Source of the DNA: Membranipora membranacea
Taxonomy: Eukaryota > Bryozoa > Gymnolaemata > Cheilostomatida > Membraniporidae
DNA: 64,000 bases
Direction of reading: 5' to 3'
Assembly (NCBI GenBank): GCA_914767715.1
Contig: OU612073.1
Coordinates: forward strand, 21,638,001-21,702,000
Shown here: positions 13,901 to 25,634 of the stretch, piece after piece
Layout: every line of letters begins with the position of its first letter
Position numbering within the stretch: position 1 is the first letter of the stretch
Translations under genes and position numbers: made by a program
Notes under the pieces: model-generated
What the model saw: only the letters and a program-made list of their open reading frames with translations
The model's database searches: none
Told to the model about the DNA's origin: nothing

Positions 13901-16900
13901 GCCTACAGCTGGGAGACTCTCACAACTTGTTGTTTCTGGTTTAGAAGCGACAGAAAAAGATCACAAAAATCAGGACATCTAAATCTGACAGTAAAGCGAG
14001 CTGTGATATCAAGCCTGCAGTAGCAGCGTCACGTAAAGCTAAACGCAAAACGGCATCGACACACAGCAGGGCTAAAGCAGTAGTGGGCGATAAGCCGACA
14101 GCTGAAATCAACGACATGTCATCATTGAAGAGAAAGTCATATACTCCGATGTCTGCCAGGCAAACTAAATCTATTGAGCAGATATTTCCGGATGACATTG
14201 ATGAGACATCCTCATCAGCGGCAGCAGAAATTGAAAGCAGTGAGTTCTTTATTTTGTTTGAGCCAAAGTGTCAATAGTGATATATGGTATAAGTACTGCC
14301 TGCTAATTGTCATTATTAGTGTTTTGAGCACACTCTGATTATACCAACCATTGCAAACAACACAAGGGTTACTACAATAATTCCTGGAATATCGCCATCC
14401 GAAACAGGATAAATTCTGTTCTGGGTTCGTTGGGCTGGTGCCTGATCTCTGTGTCTCTAATTTCAATGTTTGTTTGTGGTATAAATGCAGGTGACGCATC
14501 GGCCCTTCAAAGTCCTTCAAAGAGAAAACCAGATACATTTATACCTGAGACTGGTGATATCATCGAGCCCGAGATGGATGGTAGGATGTCGGGAGCTGGA
14601 CGGTCCAGAATGTCAGCTGACTCTAGGAGACTACACGGTGGTCTCATCTCAGATTTCCACTTGTCTGGTGAGTTCTAAACTGATAGCTACAGCTGTGTAT
14701 CTTCAGTAACTTGGAACAGTGAATTATTCATGGCTTCTCTCTATGATTGAAGTAAAAATTTTCTTTGTATGTATTGATTTTGCTCGGTTAAATTGAACTT
14801 TCAGCTTCGCAAATTTGAATAGGAATATTCCACTGGTCGCAAAATAATAAATGTTTGCAAAATCTCTGCAATGCCAACCATGTCTGGCTCATGTTTGACA
14901 CCATTGACTCCACACAAAATCCGCAAGCTTGCATACTGGGAGACACAAACATGCCCCACTGTATGTCGTTAATCATGTGGATTAATCTGTTGATGTTTTA
15001 GCCGATGGGAACAGCAGACATATAACTCAGGCCGAAAGTGATGCCAGACTCAAAGTCATAATGAAGTTTGTCAAAGACTCCCCCAAAGGACACAGATTCA
15101 GTGATGGTAAAATTACAAGCCTGGACAAACTTCTTTTTTTTATGCTGAATAAAAACTTTGATTGCAACATCTGTAAATATGTACGCTTACAGTTGGACTC
15201 GCATAAATCTCACCAGTATAACTACCCAGCCAGTTGTTTGAAGGGTTTTGTTGGTGGTGATTCGATATTCTCCCCAACCCCTCTTCCTCCTCTCATTCTA
15301 TAAAATTGAAATTTTCATAATTAAGAATTTTGAATACTCTCCTTTTACCAATTGATAACCGATGATCGATGGGCTGCCTTTCTTTTACGTTACGGATATT
15401 TATGTTATGGGTGATATAACTATGTCCACTGATATTGTTTGAAGGTAAAGCATCAATAACTGATATAATTGACGCTGTAACAGAGAGAGTGAAAGAAAAT
15501 CCCAGCCTGGCTAACACTCTTACATCAGCTATAAACGCCGCTGTTAATTCGGCTATGACCTCAACAACAGCAACACTGCATCCTGATAGCAGGTCTATAA
15601 GATATACAACCAGACCAACTCTGCGGAACGGTATGTAGATGGTTTAATTGTTGCAGGTAAACTTTCCCTGTGGTATATGTTAAGAGTTGTGCCCTCTCTG
15701 AACTAATTGTTCAAAGAGCTAATAACTCCAATTTAGCCAATTCATTTCATTAAAAATCACATGGTTGACCTTGCTCAATGCATCCAGCAGGTTTCAATAG
15801 TTACAGTCCATCCCTTCGCACAACAAAGATAATGATATTTAATATATGTTTCATAAAGTAAAATGTTTCGAGCTATTATTAGCAATGTTATCCTTGCTTT
15901 AGTTGGCTGACCCCCAGCGGATAGATATATCTTCAGTGTTCACCTAAATGAGGTTGTTAGAAGTGCTGTTAGCCAATCTATACATGATTAGTTGTGTTTT
16001 ATATTACAGGAGCTGTACAGAGTATATCTTTACCCTGTGTTCTCGACGGACTCGTTTCTAAGACAGTCATGTCCACCAATGATCTAACAGAAGAGATCAA
16101 AATCCGCCGTATAGTCTCTGCCCCTCAGCCTAAACCACACCCAAATAACAACACATGTCTGGATGTTGAGCCGACCAAATCAAACAACACAATACCTCTT
16201 ATCATTGAGCAAACTATGATCCGCCCAAAGCTTCTCAATACCAGTCCTTCAAAAAAGGTAATTGGCCCAAATAAACATACTCAGAAACCAACATCACACG
16301 CAGGGAAAATCGGTTATGCAAATAATTCAGCTCGTCGAGCTCCAAGAAAACATGACAAAAAGAAAAGTGATAGTAGATCTGTTACTGCCCCTCAGTTTGT
16401 CCAAGGTTATCCCGAGCCCGTAGATCAGAAGATTGGTCAGCCTCGGGTTAGCCATTATATGCCAGGACTCAGGGCCGCCTTCCATCATTCTACGGCTCCA
16501 CATCCCTCTCAGATACCACACACTCCTACAATACCACATCAGTCTACATCAGTACCACCTGTGCATGTGTCACCTCAGAACCAAACTAAACAGCAGATAC
16601 TACACAACTCACCAGACCACCTTGATGAGGGGAAGCTGGAGGTGGGATCAGTGTCAGCTTTTAAGCCGGATGTGACTGAGACGAATGGTTTGAGTGGTAA
16701 TCAGCTCAACAGTAGCACAATGTCAGAGGAAGACAACAAATATTGTGGGAGGAGCTCAGCAGAGTTGAGAGAGGCTGAGTCAGTGACAGCTAAAGCTGAT
16801 CTGTCCATCCTACAGCGAGTCATAGATGAGCAACCAGTCTTCAAAGAGCAGCAGATCCCCAAAGATCCTCTCACAACAAATCTGAGTCATCATAGCAAAC

Positions 16901-19900
16901 CTGCTGTCTGTGCGGGCATGAAAAGAAAACGTGAGTAAGGCGCCTCAAAAGGTCAATGTTTACTTTTTATGATCCAAGCCCATACTAATTTTCTTTATAG
17001 TAAATGTGTTCTGCATCCATTATAGAATCTTGCTTCATACAAAGTCATCACATCTTAATACAGTTTGTTAACCGTAAGACACACGCCTCTAAATATATTG
17101 GTGGTAACACAAACACAGTGTTGACATGAATTATAATAACTTTTCTTTCTGCTTAGTCGAGATCAAAGAAGAAGAGAAGTCGGCTCCCAAGCCTCGCAGG
17201 AAGTTTGTTATGACAGAATCATCTTATAGACACATGGTAGAGATCATAGGTCAGTATATTATGTATATCATACAAAGCAATAATTCAATTAAACTGAGGG
17301 TGCCGGGTGAGATCAGGGATAACTCTGTCGGTTATATGCCAAAAACATGATCGTGAGTAAGCTGGTATGAATCCTCAACTGATGTCCTGATCTTACCCTC
17401 ACCTTATGCTTCCCTTAGTTAAGTTGAGTGCATCTACTGTTCATTATATGGCCTGCTGCCCAATCACAATCGCAAATTTGGCCCTGCAGCCTTTTACAAA
17501 TTGGTAAGGTTCTTTTGTCCCTGGTCACTCCATTACCTTTCAAGAAGACAAATCAACTGATGTAAACCTTAGTATCATGTTACTCAGACTTGCCAACCTA
17601 ATTTTTCCAAAATGCTTACAAAAATTTGCAAAATGCTTGAAAATGCTTACAAACTCCAGGGTGCCTTAAATGACCAGAAATTGCCCCAAAAAATTTTTCG
17701 CCCTATGCGTGAAAAGGGCTTTTATCACAGAACGTAGTCCTTGGTAGCTTAGCAATGCAGATCGCTCAATACTTGTCCTTTTCCCTATGCGTAAGGTGCA
17801 ATCTGCTTATAATCAATGAGAAGTTGTTTGAAACCTAGCCTGTCTTGACAAGACAGGCTATTTGAATCCCTGGTTGCCCTTGAAACACTGGGGCAGGAGA
17901 TCTGAGTTATCCCATCCCAACAAGGAGGTGGGGAACTTTGTTACTCTCATTAAATAAAAGTTGTAAGTTGACTCAATTAAGACTTGAACAGGTAAAAAGT
18001 CCATATAAAATCAACACAATTGTTTTCTGAAGGCAAGACCAGAGTTTTAGACCAAGGAGTTACTCATTGTTTAGACCAGCTGTGCATACTGACTCTCGTG
18101 ATCTGACTGGGCATGTAGATCACTGATAAACTAGGCTATCATTACCACAAAGCAGGTGTCGTAAGGCTAAGTATGCATCATGCGTGACTTGAATTTGCGC
18201 ATGTGCAAGAACAATGAGTTTAGTTTGGGTTCTGATTGCAACTTTGGAAAGGGGAAATGGGATATCCCCTGCATAAACTGTCAATCGAAATCAGCTAATA
18301 ATAACAAGAGAGGATAACTATTAATAACAAATCCGCATGCTTTGGGGGAGTATGTCATCAGAGCAGGTAGCCAATCAGATGGCTTCGGAATTCCGAGACT
18401 CAATTTTGCAGAGATCAGCTCATGCCCAGAGCTGAGCATGCGCAGAATGCCAGCTGTGGGCAACTTGCGGCCTTTTTGCCAGTGCGGCCTAATGGGTAAT
18501 ATTTTGCGGCCTAATTGCAGCCTTTTGCCTGTAAAAGTTTTTACGCATTAATTTTAATTCCTGTTTTGTTATGTAGATATACAAGTATACAAAGCACTCT
18601 GATATCACAATTTTCATGTATGGTGGCCATTCTGTATTAGGCATTTATAGCTTCGCTTCCAAAGCAATTCTTCACAAAAATATCATTACTATGCTGTTGC
18701 AAACTACTTTTCAGTGCTTTAATTTCAAATTAACTCAGAACAGAAAAATTGCCTCTTATTTCACAAGCATTTGCGAAAATTTCCCCCTGCGGAAAATGGG
18801 GCCTTTTTCAAAAAAAGGTTGCCCACCTATGGTTTAGACTATCAATCAACAATGACAAGATTATGCAAGTAAACTGAAGCAAACACTAAAGATGCGTTTT
18901 TTTATTACCTAATTAGATGAACAGGTGTTTGAAAAACCATAAATGCGTACAGCTAGCGTTTTGCGTTTAAAACTCAATTAGTGTCAAATAAGCGTTCATA
19001 AATGCTTTATGCGTACAGGTTGACAAGTATGGTTACTATTGAAGCATTGTATATTATTCTTTATGATTGTAGATGGCGTAGCCAGTGGAGCCATTGATAT
19101 CAGCACATATAGATATGATAACCTGGTTCCAGATCTATCTGATTCAGTTCATGAGGAGACGGGGGCTGTACCCTCCCCTAACTATGACTTTATGAGTCAA
19201 GCTCCTAGGCTAGACTGTGTGAGGGTTTGTGATAACAATGGAAGTGTAGGTCCGAAGTCTGAGGAATATGAATCCAACTCATGCAGGTGAGAGAAACTAA
19301 ACCTGTGCCTATATATATATATATATATATATATAGCATGTTTAGTGAGACTAGCAGGTATGATGAGATTATTTTATTACAAAAATACCTCGTAGACCTA
19401 TTTGCGGCGGCACCTCTGTCTTGTGATGATTATTTTGTACCCTAGTTTGTCACATCCCCAGAAGTTCTAATAGAAACTCAGTGACTATGAGCAGTTATGT
19501 TGGTTATGGGGTTCATAATACATTTTGTTGATTAATTTGTCCATTCGGCTTTTGAATGTTAGATAAACTGTAGACTGGTAACAATCCTTGTAAATTCAAT
19601 ATATACAGCATAGCATGCTAAAAACTTTGCTTGCAGTTAAGTCAATAATGGCTTATATTTACATTATTTTCTAGAACTGGCTTTTTGAGTATCCTTTTCC
19701 AGCCTTTCACCACAAAGCTTATGAAACATGATAATTTGAGTGGAGACTTTGGTATACAAATACGTATATATATACGTATAATGCAATGTGTGAAAGTCAC
19801 TCTGTAGCCTAACTGTGTGATTGTGCTCTTTACTTTACCAGCCTTGATCCTACATGATCTTTTGCAGTGATGGAAAGCAACCTATGAAGAACCAGAGGCT

Positions 19901-20042
19901 GGCAGATATTATCAGTAAGTTATCTGGGCAGAGAGAAGAGAGTACGGGTGGCACACCACCCCAGCCTACCAGCAGTACCAGCCCTACTGGCTCTCAGAAC
20001 CCAGGCAGCACTGATAGCGGCTTTGTATCCTTAAATGGTTGA
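2691..20042 (+). CDS. Multi-C2H2/C2HC zinc-finger nuclear protein, 22 exons, about 1,560 aa
   Basis: Exons: 2691-2895, 3189-3446, 4130-4326, 6267-6425, 7226-7393, 8018-8228, 8776-8876, 9301-9550, 9828-9999, 10258-10471, 10934-11056, 11367-11477, 12136-12330, 12624-12779, 13945-14239, 14491-14667, 15002-15106, 15445-15630, 16010-16930, 17157-17249, 19073-19286, 19868-20042. All junctions are GT..AG and their phases close into one frame ending in TGA. The protein has seven irregular zinc fingers, a Cys module, NLS-like basic clusters and a long disordered tail, so a DNA- or chromatin-binding nuclear role is inferred. The start is uncertain: ATG 2691 lies just after an AG acceptor at 2684, so upstream exons may exist. 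The acceptor of the 8776 exon is the least sure, because the better-looking AG at 8747 gives a frame conflict. Introns 4327-6266, 12780-13944 and 17250-19072 exceed 1 kb and hold repeats. I do not recognise an orthologue. Confidence 0.8.
5265..5312. repeat. Palindromic repeat, motif ATCCTTACTCTGTGAT
   Basis: ATCACTGAGTAAGGAT runs directly into two tandem copies of ATCCTTACTCTGTGAT (5280-5295 and 5296-5311), making a near-perfect hairpin in an intron of the zinc-finger gene. The same 16-mer flanks an (AT)n core at 62150-62201, so this is a dispersed family. Confidence 0.7.
12136..12779 (+). other. Atypical Cys-rich (treble-clef-like?) module of the zinc-finger protein
   Basis: Exon 12136-12330 encodes TCGPCFTCKKPNMARR followed, about 40 residues later, by SCICKACE at the exon end. 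Exon 12624-12779 continues with IKFKSEYEKRKSRLAKH and a Lys/Ser-rich stretch. Two CxxC pairs some 45 residues apart with a basic segment between them suggest a zinc-binding fold other than C2H2. I do not recognise the family. The module sits between the classical fingers and the disordered tail. Confidence 0.6.
17585..19031. mobile_element. Possible old hAT-like element in an intron
   Basis: The left end reads ACTTGCCAACCT and the right end, read on the other strand, ACTTGTCAACCT. The flanks ATGTTACT and ATGGTTACT could be a decayed 8-bp duplication. Between the ends are AT-rich, degenerate repeats (AAAATGCTTACAAA-type) and a second element at 18451-18831. No transposase frame survives. The ends could also match by chance, so this is tentative. 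Confidence 0.3.
18451..18831. mobile_element. Non-autonomous hAT-type element (381 bp)
   Basis: Left end CAGCTGTGGGCAACTTGCGG; right end on the opposite strand CATAGGTGGGCAACC. CAGnGGTGGGCAAC-like ends followed by GCGGCC/GGGGCC-rich subterminal sequence are typical of hAT MITEs. No clean 8-bp target duplication remains. It lies in the intron between the exons at 17249 and 19073. Confidence 0.5.
19311..19335. repeat. (TA)n microsatellite
   Basis: Uninterrupted TA dinucleotide run shortly after the splice donor at 19287. Confidence 0.9.
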
Positions 20043-21360
20043 ATGCACAGAAATTATTTTTCAAGTGGGAATAATTGTGATCTCTGGCAGCTCATTGAGT
20101 GTAGAATTTCTCATGGAAATAGTACCATTATTACCAATATGTCTGCCACGAGATATGGACATTGGTACAAATTATAAATATTTTGATATTTGCCTGCTCG
20201 TTTCAGCCTCAGCTGGAGGTCCACTTTTGTCTATGTGTATGACAATCATATCATCATGTTTAGTACAGGTGAACTTGTATAATTATCAAGCTGCTCGAAT
20301 GTCAGCAGTGAATTCAAAATATCAGATTTTATCATAACTTGTATATTACTGTCAATTGTATGTTGTAACAATTCTGTCATGTTTAAAAATTATGCAACAA
20401 GTTGTTATTGTATTTCAAAAAGATTTTTTTCCCTTCTTTTTCTTCCCAGTTGGCCAATTTGTATTGATTTATTTTCGTGTAAATATATTGATCTGCATAT
20501 ATTGCGCAGAGTTAACCGCTGTCCCTGTTAACCTGCTCAACACACAGGCACATGTCCTGCATTTCTGCTAACACTTAAGTGAAAGTAAAATCATATCTCA
20601 TCTCGTTAATACACCTGTAATTACATGAGGTCAACTTTTTGAACCGCTCCTCCAAAAAGATTTATTTAGTATGCCTGACGACGAATCATGATGTGGCTGA
20701 GTCAAAAGCACTACTGTCAGTGATATTGAACTGAACCCTGCAAAAATGGTATTTGGTGTATTTGCAATGAAAGCTTTGTTGATTCAAGGTTTAAACAGTT
20801 TTTGGTAAAATCATATTGGGAAGTTTAATCAAGGAGTTTAATGCATAATGGGTGGTTTGATGAAAATAAGACTGAAAATGTGCAAAAAATGCAATGGTCT
20901 TATATATGGGATCACTGAAAAGAACTAGCAAGACCCTCGCACACAATAGTCACAGATATGGAAGAGCAGAAGCAGAGCATCATTTTGAGTGTTTATGTGG
21001 TTATGAAGCAGGCCTATCAAACTGAAAAGTCAGCATAGTTTGCATGTAAAGCAATGGGGAAACAAACAGAGGTGTTGGACCCTCATGAAGCAGATTCAAC
21101 CTATGACAAATACATACAAAGGAGGTCTTCTTCTATGCGTACACCTCACCCAATAGCACTGAGACCTCTTGGCTCATCTTTGCTAAATTACACGACCCTC
21201 ATTTGAAACAATTTTTCATATACCCTAGACCTCTATAAAGGAGTAGGCCTGAAGTTTTTGCAGGAGGAAAAGTTCACCATTTCGCACATGTTACAAATAG
21301 CTAACTTAAAGGCTAGCTAACATTTGCCTGCCCTCATTGCTTCATATCAACTCCTGTGTA

Positions 21361-21575
21361 GGAAATGGTTCAGTTGGTTAGAGAGCCGGTCCTTCAGCAT
21401 GCAATTGTTGGAAGGTCGGGGGGTCAGTAGCCAAGGGGCCGTTGCCTGCGTTTGGGATTTTGTGGCGCTCCACTATCAAACAGTGGATAGTGGATAGATA
21501 GTGGAGCGCCACAAAATCCCAAACGCAGGCAACGGCCCCTTGACTAGGGGGTCAGGGGGTTCGAACCACCCTGCG
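21361..21575 (+). mobile_element. tRNA-derived SINE-like sequence, interrupted
   Basis: TGGTTCAGTTGGTTAGAGAG at 21366 matches a tRNA D-arm/A-box, and GGGGGTTCGAACC at 21556 matches a T-arm/B-box. The two halves are separated by a 119-bp palindromic insertion at 21428-21546. With the insertion removed, the boxes sit somewhat further apart than in a standard tRNA. No matching acceptor stem was found, so this is a tRNA-derived repeat rather than a working tRNA gene. Confidence 0.55.
21428..21546. mobile_element. 119-bp palindromic MITE with 9-bp target duplication
   Basis: Two 50-base arms (21428-21477 and 21497-21546) are inverted copies with a single mismatch, around a 19-base loop. The arms start TAGCCAAGGGGCCGTTGCC and carry GCGCTCCACTATC next to the loop. 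The flanks are identical 9-mers, GGGGGTCAG, at 21419-21427 and 21547-21555. A 9-bp duplication is usual for Mutator-like elements; an 8-bp reading would fit hAT. The near-perfect arms imply a recent insertion. Confidence 0.75.
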
Positions 21576-23559
21576 GTCCATTGACTTTTATGGTTCGGTT
21601 GGCAAGATGTGCTCCAGCTGCCTAAATACAGAGAGCAATCCGACTTAACAATTGAAGCAATCATCGAGTGGTGGCGACTGATATCTCCACCTGATTTTAT
21701 GATCATCCACAGCGAACCAAGACTTGGTTCTAGCTTACATTAAGTCACCTCTGAACTAGCTAAACTAAAATCTAGCTAACATTTACTCCTCTATGGTATC
21801 TGATTGGTTTCAATCTAGTTAATGATCGATAAAAGAGCTACTGTAATCTAAGAAGGATTAAAGTCCAACCAGCCGAATCAGTATGTGTTGGAATTGTCTC
21901 TATAACAAATAATTTTAAATTGTGCAACCTGAACTTCAATCCCCAAACTGAATTGATACGTCAAAATGTTGTATATATCATATTTATTTGCCGCAAAATG
22001 CATTGAGAAGTGAAAATAAAGTCAAAAAAATTAATAAAAAATAACTTGAGGTCAATATGGTAGGAAAAGATTCACAACTGTGTGTGATGTGGCGTCAACA
22101 TAGCCAAAGCCGTGTGATTTGTCTATGTGCATTAACTATATGATATCATCAACATATCAACATGCATCCAGGAGTTTCGTAATTTGACTGGACCTGTGCT
22201 AACTGTGCTAATCTACAACGGATAATATGTGACAATGGTCATAATTTAGTCTAACTAATTTTGCATGTGTTGAGGCGTCCATTCGTAGCAAAACTTATTG
22301 GAATGTATGTCACTTCCGATGAGGTGGAGTGTTTTTATTCCACGATGCAAGTATAGGTCTGATAATAATTATAAGCTTATTCGCTGGTTAATACACGTCC
22401 AAGATAATAAATCAATAAATGATTTATAGGCATTTATTGAAGGAGAGGCACTCAATAAAACCTGGTCGTGATAAAACCTGCTTGAGTTAATTTTGGACCC
22501 CTTAATAATAGCACGCCTAACAAGTGGCTAACAGATTTAATTCTAGGCGTCAAGGTTATGATAACAGGACAGCAGCAAAGAACTCAAGGTCACCAGCCAT
22601 TACTCAAAAACAAACATGGTAAAATTGTGATTAATGTGTTTATTCGAATCGCTGTTGTTGTAAAGCTGTTTTCATCAGACTCGGTCGCCTCTATTATTGG
22701 CTAAAAATAATTTTTATTGCCATTTCATTCGCCTGAATGCACGCCTAGTAAATAATGTGGTCGCCTTGACAACAGACGTCTCTTGACAGGCGAATAAGCT
22801 TTATGTATGGGCAAAACAGTGAGACTCTTATCATTCCATTTATTGACTTTGTATTTATTGTTTAGCAATCACCCAGAGAGTTTCTCAGCATTTTATCCTG
22901 TCAGTTTATCTGTTGACATAGAGGATAAGAAATGACTGGACTGTTTTATGATTACAGGCGCCTCAGTTGAGTTAGCTGCAGGGATTACATACTCTCACTC
23001 TGCTATGTGTATTTGGCTGTAATTAGAGAAGTCTTTAACACCGTTTGAGCCTGTGTAAGCGGCTTCCAGAGATGTAAGGGAGATTGGTAGTCATACCTGC
23101 TGTAGGTGAATTATCTTCAGACTTTGAGGTATGCACTAGATAAACATTCTCAACCAGGCAAACACATTTCAAAGGACACCCCATGAGCCTTGACTTTTAA
23201 TCCTGGTTGATACACAAGTTTGCATGTTAAAACAAAGCAGACCAATAACTTAATAACTTGCTCTAGGACTCTTTGTAGGCGATATGCTCAATTCAGACAT
23301 GTGAAATATGCAAACTCCAAATTTAGACTTTGAGTGTATTGTCTTTGCTTCAAACAAGGACTGTGCAGTCCCACATTCCATGCTTCAAACCCGCTTCAAA
23401 TGACCCAAAAGCTTGTCAGTCTTCGACCAAAACTGCTCTGTAAATGATATCAGTAGAAAAAATGCAGCTTGAAAAATTAACAGTCAAATCTACTTTCTTG
23501 CTACTTGTCGAGTAATCGCCAACTTTTTTCCAGAAGGTAGAGGCAATATGGCTATCCAT

Positions 23560-25443
23560 CAGTCCTTATCCGGTTTGGGTCATCAACAGGGTCATCCGTC
23601 AGTGTGCCAAGTCCTATCTCAGCCAGCCGCAGGTGGTGCCTCCAGAAGTCTGGATCCAGGTGGGAGATTGGTTCCACAGCTTAGCCGTACTGAGCACAAA
23701 GTTGTTCTGATGTACTTGGTGTTGCAGTGAGGTACCATATACTGCTCCTGGTGACGCTGGGAGAAGCAGATTGTTGGGCAACGGGGATTGATGTAGTCAC
23801 TGATATTGGTTGCAACCTCATCAAAGTGCATTGCTCGGGAGAGTCCAAGCCTGCAATGTACTTGTCTTGTTTCGAGAGTATTCCATTCCATCTCTTTTAT
23901 GAGTTGGGTTGTGCTGGTAGTGTGATCAGTTCGTTTTATGTTGTGCACCAATCTGGCAGCCCTTCTCTGAACAGCTCCTAATGAAGTCTTCTGTGTAGTT
24001 GTCTGGTTGTAGTCCCACACAGTGCATGAGTACTCCATAACAGGCCTCAGGAGCTGCCTGTAGGCTCTTTCCCTCAAGATGGATATAAAAGAATGCATGT
24101 ACTGGAAAGAAATAAAACATATAGTATAAAAAGCAAGGTACAGCTAGATAGCCCAGGGTCTACAGCGACAGATGTCCCACTAAGTTTTGATGCCATCGGA
24201 GACTGTTTTCTGTATTTCACGATATTGGTCTTGGCCATGTTGATGCCATGTAAAGTGTAAGTATTTTCTATTCCTCTTCTTCTGGAGAACTTCAGATGTT
24301 CACATTTCTGTGGATTAAACTCCATGCTCCAATTCTGTTCCCAATTTTCCATTGCTTTCAGATCATCCTGCAGTTGTTTGCTGTTGTCAGATGTAATGTA
24401 TATGACAGTATCGTCAACAACAATGTGGACATGACACTTCACTGAATCTGGGAGATCGTTGGTGTATACCAAAAACATAAATTGGTCCAACCACTGATCC
24501 TTGTGGTGCTCCAGAGGTGATAGCGTAGGGTGTTGATGGGTGTCCATCCACCACTACAGTTTGGGTCCTATCCTTCAGCAGATCTGCAATCCAGTCAACA
24601 GTCTGGCTGTTTGCCCCTGTCGCTCTCAGCTTACAAATTTGCTTGCTGTGATCAACCTTTTCGAATGCTTTACTGAAATCTAGAAAGCATGCGTCCACTT
24701 CTTTTCCTTGGTCAATGATTGCAAAGATGTGACAGATGAGTTCGACTAGTTGGCTTTCGCAACTGCAATGGCTCCGAAAGCCAAGCTTTTGGGGGTGATG
24801 TTCTCTGATTCGAGGAAAGAGGAAAGAGGTGAGCTGGCTGGTTACAATGTGCTCTAGAATTTTAAAAGATAAAAATGCAAGACTGATAGGGCGATAGTTA
24901 CAGGTTAGGTTCTTGTCTCCCTTCTTGAAGTTTTGGCTAACTTGTGCCTTCTTTCAGTCTGGTGGGACTGTGGCTGTGTCTAGTGACATCTGGTAGAGGT
25001 TTGTGAGGGGGCCACAGATGGTATGCGCAAGCTCCTTCAAGACTCTAGGACTAAGCTCGTCTGGTCCAGTGGCTTTATACTGGTCTAGCTTTCTCAGTTG
25101 GGCGTTTACTCCTCTTTCTGAAACAACAATCCTTGGCATCTCCTCTAACTTTGGGTTCTGGCCGTCACTGAGATTATCCTCATTTGTTGGAATTGAGAAG
25201 GCAGACTGAAATTGTTGGTTCAATGCCTCTGCTTTCGCTTTTGAGTCGGTCATCATAACTGAGTTGACCTTTAGAGTCCCAATCCTGCTGTTGTCTGATC
25301 TCTTGTGTTTTATGTAGCTCGAAAACTTTTTGCTCCTGTTTCTCGGATCTTCTTTGGGTAGGTTTTCCACATACTGGTTTTGAGCTCTCTGAGTATTCTT
25401 TAATAGTTTTTACTTGTTTTTCTTGCATAAGTCTTGGCAACAA
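23560..25443 (-). pseudogene. 5'-truncated, decayed CR1/jockey-type LINE reverse transcriptase
   Basis: Read on the minus strand from 25443 leftwards. The pre-RT region (KKFSSYIKHKRSDNS) and the RT start (DQYKATGPDELSPRVLKELA) come first. Next is VPPD followed by a stop where the family has Trp, then NFKKGDKNLTCNYRPISL, FLDFSKAFEKVDH (motif A) and TSGAPQGSVVGP. The catalytic box is HIVVDDTVIY, where Y/F-A-D-D is usual. The thumb and tail (RPVMEYSCTVWDY, AVQRRAARLV) follow in another frame. At least three frame breaks and one stop are present, and no endonuclease domain precedes it, so it is a dead 5'-truncated copy. The plus-strand frames over it are antisense shadows. Confidence 0.85.
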
Positions 25444-25634
25444 CTTTTTAACACGTCAATGCTCGTGATTTGTATCGCTTCATGCAAAACATCAACACCA
25501 AGGCTGAGTTGTCTTGATCCATAGTAGGAATTACATGAGGTTTATTTATACAAGTTAGGTCTAGAAGTTGACCTTATGTTATCAGCTCAGAAACTTCAAC
25601 TACAAGTCCTTACTTATGCTTACAGGAAAAAGAA

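Larger units (their letters stand above)
13945..20042 (+). other. Disordered C-terminal half of the zinc-finger protein
   Basis: Eight exons (13945 to 20042). Basic clusters KRQKK, RKAKRK and KRKL look like nuclear localisation signals. The 921-base exon 16010-16930 is rich in Pro, His, Ser and Asn and carries no domain. One helical segment (ITDIIDAVTERVKENPSL, exon 15445-15630) is the only likely folded part. Exon 16930 could also read through to an in-frame TAA at 16936-16938, ending in KRKRE. GTGAGT and a frame-consistent acidic/basic next exon (EIKEEEKSAPKPRRK) favour splicing, but intron retention would give an earlier stop. The end reads STDSGFVSLNG. Confidence 0.6.
20043..23550. other. 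Probable 3' UTR then repeat-bearing intergenic DNA
   Basis: After the stop of the zinc-finger gene there is no further convincing exon. The open frames at 20035-20571 are AT-rich and motif-free. An AATAAA only appears near 22016, so the transcript end is not fixed. The stretch holds the tRNA-like SINE with its inserted palindrome (21361-21575). From about 22000 to 23550 I see no structure I can name. Confidence 0.5.

Noticed and set aside
20035-20571. Open frames after the zinc-finger stop codon
   Set aside because: AT-rich, hydrophobic by base composition, with no splice signals or motifs. Most likely 3' UTR or intergenic DNA.
21361-21575. A functional tRNA gene
   Set aside because: Interrupted by a 119-bp insertion, with no pairing acceptor stem found.
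23548-23981. Plus-strand open frames over the LINE
   Set aside because: They are antisense to the reverse-transcriptase thumb and tail, which shows clear family motifs on the minus strand.
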